Shown here: piece by piece, positions 1 to 5,573 of the stretch
How the letters are laid out: each line of letters opens with the position of its first letter
Position numbering within the stretch: position 1 is the stretch's first letter
DNA from: an uncultured Anaerolineales bacterium
GTDB taxonomy: Bacteria; Chloroflexota; Anaerolineae; Anaerolineales; UBA11657
Direction of reading: 5' to 3'
NCBI GenBank assembly: GCA_913040765.1
Contig: CAJWIA010000108.1
Location: 1-5,573 of the forward strand
Length of the DNA: 5,573 bases
Position numbers and translations under genes: made by a program
Notes under the pieces: model-generated
What the model was told of the DNA's origin: nothing
What the model saw: only the letters and a program-made list of their open reading frames with translations
Databases searched by the model: none

Positions 1-1271
1 AACGAATAGCATTGTTGGCAACTGTATTGTTAGCAATTCATCCCTCCTTTGTTTTCTGGAGCCGCCAGGGTACATTAATTGCTTCAATCACTCTGGCATT
101 GATGATGGCTTTGTTCTGGGCTTGTCGGAATTGGTATATACGTGGAACATGGCAGACAGCCATAGTAGTAGGACTGTTGGCAGGACTAGGAACATACTCA
201 AAAATATTGTTTGTATGGATATTACTTGGAATAATAAGTACTACTATCATAATCAACCTGCCCAATTTAATGTTCGGCCACAAAAAAATGTGGCCAAGAC
301 AACCAAATTATATTGACATGATTGCAGCAATAGCCGGTTTCGCAATCGGTATCAGTCCTGTAGTGGTATTTAATTTAATGAGCAAAGGAGCATCCTTTGC
401 TAGAACAGGTGATATTGCAACTTCAAATAGCAATATTTTGGAGAATGTTTTGGGTCGAATTGACCACTTTGTGGCTGTGCTTACAGGTAACAGCCACCTA
501 TGGTATCTAGGAAGCTCTCCCGGAAATAGACTGTGGCTATGGGCTTTAATCATTAGTTTAATTGTTTCAATTACTAGTGCAGTGTGTCACCAAACTAGGA
601 GTCAAAAGAATTTTGTATTGCTACTGCTTTTGTTAACCAGTCTATTACAAGTACCTTTCACACCCACTCCATCAGGACTGTTTCCACACCACTTAGCTAT
701 TTTTGCGCCGTTGTGGACTACACTCGTAGCTGTAAGCATCACAAGCATTCCACGACTATTACTTCAAATATATCCCTTGAGCAAAAACTATCACTTTACA
801 ATGCTCATTGTAATAGCTTGGGCATTCACTACCTTAATAACTAAAGACTTGCATACAAATATAAAAATGCACGCCACCTTAGGCAAAGTTGGTGGTGAGA
901 GTCCTCACACCGATGCTATCTATACATTGGCAAACCATCTAGATAGAATGAGACCCCAGAATACAGTTGCATTAGACTGGGGATTTGCGCCACAAGTACA
1001 GTTTCTCACTAATGAAAGAATAAAGCCTCAAGAAGTATTTGGTTTCACCGAAAAAACAGACGCTGGCTTTGTGGAACGATTAGATCATTTTAACCCCGAT
1101 AATGACACAGTATATGTACTGCACACAGAAGCCAAGAGTTTTATCAATCGACGTACAGACTTTGCACTTTATACTAGTAGTCGCGGACGTCACCTAGAGA
1201 ATATAGGTACTATTTCACAATCTAGCGGAACACCGATATTTGAAATCTTTGTTGCTAACAAAGAAAAATAA
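1..1271 (+). CDS. GT-C family membrane glycosyltransferase (GT39/PMT-like), C-terminal part, 5' end missing
   Basis: The reading frame is open to the left edge: codons from position 3 read R-I-A-L-L-A before the first possible TTG start at 12, so the true start lies outside the window. About 422 residues are visible. Numbered from the TTG at 12, residues 9-20 (IHPSFVFWSRQG) and the helix and 'GLLAGLGTYSK' stretch after them (about 53-64) match the PMT_2/GT39 pattern of a lumenal-loop motif followed by paired helices. Roughly eight or nine hydrophobic segments follow up to residue 278. A soluble tail of about 140 residues then ends with 'GTPIFEIFVANK', a common style of ending in bacterial GT39-like proteins. 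Family members transfer sugars from polyprenyl-phosphate donors to envelope glycans or proteins on the outer face of the membrane. The first extracytoplasmic loop, which carries the catalytic acidic residue, is in the missing part, so activity cannot be judged. The acceptor is unknown. The gene converges with the M23 fusion gene. Confidence 0.8.
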   Translation, partial: RIALLATVLLAIHPSFVFWSRQGTLIASITLALMMALFWACRNWYIRGTWQTAIVVGLLAGLGTYSKILFVWILLGIISTTIIINLPNLMFGHKKMWPRQPNYIDMIAAIAGFAIGISPVVVFNLMSKGASFARTGDIATSNSNILENVLGRIDHFVAVLTGNSHLWYLGSSPGNRLWLWALIISLIVSITSAVCHQTRSQKNFVLLLLLLTSLLQVPFTPTPSGLFPHHLAIFAPLWTTLVAVSITSIPRLLLQIYPLSKNYHFTMLIVIAWAFTTLITKDLHTNIKMHATLGKVGGESPHTDAIYTLANHLDRMRPQNTVALDWGFAPQVQFLTNERIKPQEVFGFTEKTDAGFVERLDHFNPDNDTVYVLHTEAKSFINRRTDFALYTSSRGRHLENIGTISQSSGTPIFEIFVANKEK

Positions 1272-1296
1272 AGAAGATATTGTAGTCAAATTGCAC

Positions 1297-2925
1297 TCAG
1301 AAGTTTCTGTTGCCCACCAGTTGCACTATTTCTGAAATTTGCCCATCCTCTCTACGCCAAACTTCATGTGGAAAGTTGGATGAAGCCGATAACACAAAAG
1401 AGAAAGCAGCACCAATACCCTTTATATTTCGTAAGCGTCGATAATAATCAACATATTGCTGCCCCTTAGATCTTTTGGACACCTCACTATAAGGATTGGA
1501 GAACTCAGTAACAAACAGTAATTTTTCGGGATATAACCGACGAAATTCCTCGTAAACTAATCCGCCAGTTGGCTGCATCATATCTGTGTCACTAATCCAG
1601 TAACAATGACAACCAATCCAATCAGATGCGAGAGCTGCGATTTCAGATTGTTGCAAGAATATCCAAGAGTCCATTCTCTGGCCAGGAATCTCATGTCCCG
1701 GAGAAAGGCCTGGATATCCGAAAAGGGCTTCCGGATAATGTGACTTCAGGCGCTCTACCACTTCCAGAAACCATTCAGCAAACTGATGGCCATCCTGCCA
1801 CGAATGATGCAAACCTTCAATTTGTAGATTCGGTTCGTTGTGAACTTCGAAATAACGTATTCCTTGCTCATATAATTGATATATGTCATCTTCTACCCAA
1901 GACACAAAATCCGCAGAACTCACTTTACGATCACGAAAACCTGCAAATAAGCGCACAAGTAGAAACATGTCTTTGTTAATATTAAGCAAACGCTTGACAT
2001 TCTCTGGAGGAGCATTAGAAAGCAGTTTCACTGCTTCCATACGAGCATCTCTAATCACCGGAAAGTCAGGTTCCAAAAGAGGTCCATCAGCACGTCCATG
2101 CACTCCGACAAGACACATGTCATGTTCCCACTCCACTACAATGGACTTTCCCGGTAATTGTGTTTCATCTTCAGGAAATTGTAAAAATGGTGTAGGGTCA
2201 ATAATGTCACTGGGGTACTGAGTCATACCAGCTGCGCTAGCCCCCTCTTTCTTTAATGTCAGATGTAAATGGGATCCAGTTGAGTTTCCAGTAGAGTTGG
2301 CAAGACCAATCTGTTCCCCAGCTTTTACATTCTGACCCACAGCAACAAGAGCTCTGTGAAGATGAGCATAAATAGTACGATATCCATCTTGGTGACGCAA
2401 TCTTACATGGATTCCATAAGGATGACTACCACTACCATCGTGCACCCTGTAAACAGTGCCTGCAGCACAGGCATACACACTTGAACGCAGTGGTGCGCGA
2501 ATATCCAAACCTTCGTGTCCAGGCAGTCCCCATCGACGATAAAAATGTTGGTTAACGCCAAAAGATTGGTTAACTTTGGGGTAATTGGTGGGCCATAATA
2601 GACGAAAGCTTTTCCCGGCACTACCAAATCTGTCCTCACTGGCGACACGAGCAGACAAAGTGTTTTCTAGCTCAGCTGGAGTGAGAGATTCAATAATATC
2701 AAGACGTGCCTCTGGATAGTTCTTACGAAACCAAGAGATAACATTTCGTCCATAGGATTGTGGAGCATCTAGCAGTGTGATAACCTGATTAGGGTACATG
2801 TGACGCCCAGCCACATCTAAATCAGATGTTAGGTTGGCATGATAATGAAGCACATATTCTTTGGTTGCAGCAACCCAATTATAATAATCAAGCTTAGGTA
2901 AAACAATAATCTGATATTCAGTCAT
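1297..2925 (-). CDS. M23 zinc metallopeptidase fused to a clan GH-A-like TIM-barrel glycosidase domain
   Basis: The protein has 542 residues in three parts. Residues 1 to about 100 form a soluble alpha/beta region that I do not recognise. Residues about 112-248 are an M23 (LytM/lysostaphin-type) peptidase: HxxxD with H137 and D141, 'YAHLH' with H188, and 'SHLH' with H219 and H221. The expected zinc ligands (H137, D141, H221) and catalytic histidines (H188, H219) are therefore all present. Residues about 262-535 look like an eight-stranded TIM barrel, with strands near 271, 297, 320, 357, 401, 436, 469 and 505. 'HNEPN' gives E364 at the end of strand 4 and 'VTEFS' gives E474 at the end of strand 7, the acid/base and nucleophile positions of clan GH-A glycosidases. 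M23 enzymes cut peptidoglycan cross-bridges or other glycine-rich peptides, and GH-A enzymes cut glycans, so a dual peptide/glycan hydrolase is inferred. No signal peptide or membrane helix is visible. ATG at 2925 is the first usable start after an in-frame stop, and it has no clear Shine-Dalgarno. The domain calls are firm; the substrate is unknown. Confidence 0.88.
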   Translation of the reverse strand: MTEYQIIVLPKLDYYNWVAATKEYVLHYHANLTSDLDVAGRHMYPNQVITLLDAPQSYGRNVISWFRKNYPEARLDIIESLTPAELENTLSARVASEDRFGSAGKSFRLLWPTNYPKVNQSFGVNQHFYRRWGLPGHEGLDIRAPLRSSVYACAAGTVYRVHDGSGSHPYGIHVRLRHQDGYRTIYAHLHRALVAVGQNVKAGEQIGLANSTGNSTGSHLHLTLKKEGASAAGMTQYPSDIIDPTPFLQFPEDETQLPGKSIVVEWEHDMCLVGVHGRADGPLLEPDFPVIRDARMEAVKLLSNAPPENVKRLLNINKDMFLLVRLFAGFRDRKVSSADFVSWVEDDIYQLYEQGIRYFEVHNEPNLQIEGLHHSWQDGHQFAEWFLEVVERLKSHYPEALFGYPGLSPGHEIPGQRMDSWIFLQQSEIAALASDWIGCHCYWISDTDMMQPTGGLVYEEFRRLYPEKLLFVTEFSNPYSEVSKRSKGQQYVDYYRRLRNIKGIGAAFSFVLSASSNFPHEVWRREDGQISEIVQLVGNRNF

Positions 2926-2986
2926 AGAATCTACTAGTAAATTAGTAACAAGATATAAATCGCTGCATCTACAATATTAAACAACA

Positions 2987-2992
2987 ATTATA
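2987..2992 (-). promoter_or_regulatory. Possible -10 element for the M23/TIM-barrel gene
   Basis: On the minus strand these bases read TATAAT, a perfect -10 hexamer, 61 bp upstream of the ATG at 2925. No good -35 lies at 16-18 bp. The nearest TTGACC (minus strand, 3021-3016) is 23 bp away, too far for this hexamer, although it could pair with a weaker TAAACT at 2998-2993. The region is AT-rich, so a chance match is quite possible. Confidence 0.3.
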
Positions 2993-3039
2993 AGTTTAGT
3001 TTTACTCTACAAACTGGTCAAGCCTTCATAGCTATCTGT

Positions 3040-3067
3040 TTGACTGCTCCGATACGGATGCTATAAT
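3040..3067 (+). promoter_or_regulatory. Sigma-70-type promoter of the double-zinc-ribbon gene
   Basis: The -35 is TTGACT (3040-3045) and the -10 is TATAAT (3062-3067), with a 16-bp spacer. A TG at 3059-3060 adds an extended -10 (TGcTATAAT). Eleven of twelve hexamer bases match the housekeeping consensus. Transcription would start near 3074, giving a leader of about 21 nt before the ATG at 3095. That leader contains no recognisable Shine-Dalgarno. The promoter points towards the zinc-ribbon gene, away from the divergent M23 fusion gene. Confidence 0.75.
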
Positions 3068-3094
3068 GACTACACAAGACTGACTTATGCTATT

Positions 3095-4920
<1,826 letters not shown>

Positions 4921-4930
4921 TTACAAATTA

Positions 4931-4939
4931 ATTGTAGCA
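4931..4939 (-). promoter_or_regulatory. Extended -10 promoter candidate for enolase
   Basis: On the minus strand the sequence reads TGCTACAAT: a TACAAT -10 hexamer (5 of 6 consensus bases) preceded by the extended -10 TG at one-base spacing. No convincing -35 lies 16-18 bp upstream, which is typical of extended -10 promoters. Transcription would begin near 4924, giving a leader of about 31 nt that includes the GGGG ribosome-binding site. The same TGC-TAyAAT form occurs in the zinc-ribbon promoter. Confidence 0.5.
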
Positions 4940-4967
4940 AACAATTTGTTGAACACTATATTGTGTT
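4940..4967. promoter_or_regulatory. Two adjacent small palindromes at the enolase promoter (possible operator)
   Basis: AACAATTTGTT (4940-4950) has perfect 5-bp arms around one base. AACACTATATTGTGTT (4952-4967) has 5-bp arms around six bases. They lie one base apart, over the spacer and -35 zone of the candidate enolase promoter, where a repressor could act. The half-sites are related (TTGTT and GTGTT). Short palindromes are frequent in AT-rich DNA, so this may be chance. Confidence 0.25.
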
Positions 4968-5018
4968 AATAATGTATTTGTTCGCATAATTTGCTTATTC
5001 CAAGCTCACAATTTGATA

Positions 5019-5573
5019 TCAATAATTTCGTAATTCAAGCGCCATAGAACGCGCATGTTCGGGAGCAAATCCAACATATTTGTCTACACTCTGCAATTTT
5101 TGCCTAATTTCATCAGCACTAAGATATTGCAGCAAATCTTCATTCGAAGATAGGTCATCGACCAATTTGTTTGATTCTTTTGAATCTCCAAGAGTCTTGA
5201 ATCGCAAAACATGGTCACGTAGAATTTCATGCATATCCTGTCTATTTGCACCAGATTTACAGAGTGCCATCAGCAAAGGCTCTATTGCTGCTAAAATCTT
5301 AAAAACATCCAAGTTGTGAGCAGTAGAATCCTCATTAATTACTAGTCCTGCAACCAATTTGATTGTCGTATCTAACAATTCATCAGCAATCAGAAATGCT
5401 TGTGGTAATAGCAACCGCCGATTAGCGGAATCATCCAAAGTACGCTCTAGCAAAGTATGAGCGGCATTGTCCCAAGCTACTCGAGGCAAGCCAGCTAGGT
5501 ATCGACCCAGACTATCTATTTTTTCAGCATTTATTGGGTTGGTCTTAAATGGCATTGCAGATGAGCCAACTTG
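5019..5573 (-). CDS. purB: Adenylosuccinate lyase, C-terminal part, 5' end missing
   Basis: The frame is open to the right edge. Six codons upstream of the apparent ATG at 5555 read Q-V-G-S-S-A, so the true start is outside the window and the ATG is an internal methionine. The visible 184 residues begin at the fumarase/aspartase superfamily signature GSSAMPFKTN (5538-5567), the flexible loop with the catalytic serine. 'ERTLDDSANRR' (5415-5447) and 'GANRQDMHE' further on are close to the animal-type adenylosuccinate lyase sequences 'ERTLDDSANRR' and 'GGSRQDCHE', which separates this protein from argininosuccinate lyase and fumarase. The enzyme releases fumarate from SAICAR and from adenylosuccinate, acting twice in purine synthesis, as a cytosolic homotetramer. 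The C-terminal third looks intact, with 'GFAPEHA' near the end. The family length suggests well over 200 residues are missing upstream. It lies upstream of enolase on the same strand. Confidence 0.9.
   Translation of the reverse strand, partial: QVGSSAMPFKTNPINAEKIDSLGRYLAGLPRVAWDNAAHTLLERTLDDSANRRLLLPQAFLIADELLDTTIKLVAGLVINEDSTAHNLDVFKILAAIEPLLMALCKSGANRQDMHEILRDHVLRFKTLGDSKESNKLVDDLSSNEDLLQYLSADEIRQKLQSVDKYVGFAPEHARSMALELRNY

Noticed and set aside
1272..1296. Possible bidirectional terminator between the convergent glycosyltransferase and M23 fusion genes
   Set aside because: The minus strand becomes T-rich past the stop, but no GC-rich stem can be formed in or around the 25-bp gap.
1626..2221. 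Two overlapping plus-strand open frames (117 and 112 codons) inside the M23/TIM-barrel gene
   Set aside because: They are shadows of a gene with strong motif support on the minus strand, with low-complexity, unstructured-looking translations.
2931..2950. Short repeat of TAGTAA (2935-2940 and 2943-2948) just upstream of the M23 fusion gene
   Set aside because: Six-base repeats in an AT-rich gap are expected by chance and have no promoter-related spacing.
3066..3083. Five-codon upstream frame (ATG ACT ACA CAA GAC TGA) before the zinc-ribbon gene
   Set aside because: Its ATG overlaps the -10 hexamer and lies upstream of the predicted transcription start, so it would not be in the mRNA.
5019..5555. 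Treating ATG 5555 as a real start of a short 178-residue gene
   Set aside because: Upstream codons continue the conserved GSSAMPFKTN signature to the window edge, so this is the cut end of a longer purB.

Overview
The window looks like a chromosomal stretch from a low-GC (AT-rich) bacterium. The best guess is a member of Chloroflexota, possibly a marine SAR202/Dehalococcoidia-type lineage. That placement is an inference from protein style: a two-helix membrane protein ending in a double zinc ribbon with the phrase 'LRPRETLSEAYERSLE', a eukaryote-like adenylosuccinate lyase tail, and an M23 peptidase joined to a TIM-barrel glycosidase-like domain. No rRNA or other marker is present to confirm it. 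No mobile element, CRISPR array or tRNA was seen.

Layout, left to right. (1) Positions 1-1271, plus strand: the C-terminal part of a multi-pass GT-C (GT39/PMT-like) membrane glycosyltransferase, cut by the left edge. (2) 1297-2925, minus strand: a 542-residue protein with an unrecognised N-terminal domain, a complete M23 zinc endopeptidase domain and a clan GH-A-like TIM barrel that keeps both expected catalytic glutamates, but with no visible signal peptide. It converges on gene 1 with a 25-bp gap. (3) 2926-3094: a 169-bp divergent intergenic region carrying a near-consensus promoter for the next gene. (4) 3095-3607, plus strand: a 170-residue double-zinc-ribbon membrane protein. (5) 3604-4893, minus strand: a complete enolase whose stop codon overlaps the stop of the zinc-ribbon gene. 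(6) 4894-5018: a 125-bp AT-rich region with an extended -10 promoter candidate, two small palindromes and a Shine-Dalgarno for enolase. (7) 5019-5573, minus strand: the C-terminal part of adenylosuccinate lyase (purB), cut by the right edge.

Enolase (glycolysis/gluconeogenesis) and PurB (purine synthesis) are housekeeping enzymes on the same strand. The enolase gene appears to have its own promoter, so tight co-transcription is not required. The glycosyltransferase and the M23/glycosidase fusion may both concern the cell envelope, but they are convergent and so not an operon. The M23/TIM-barrel fusion is the most unusual item in the window.
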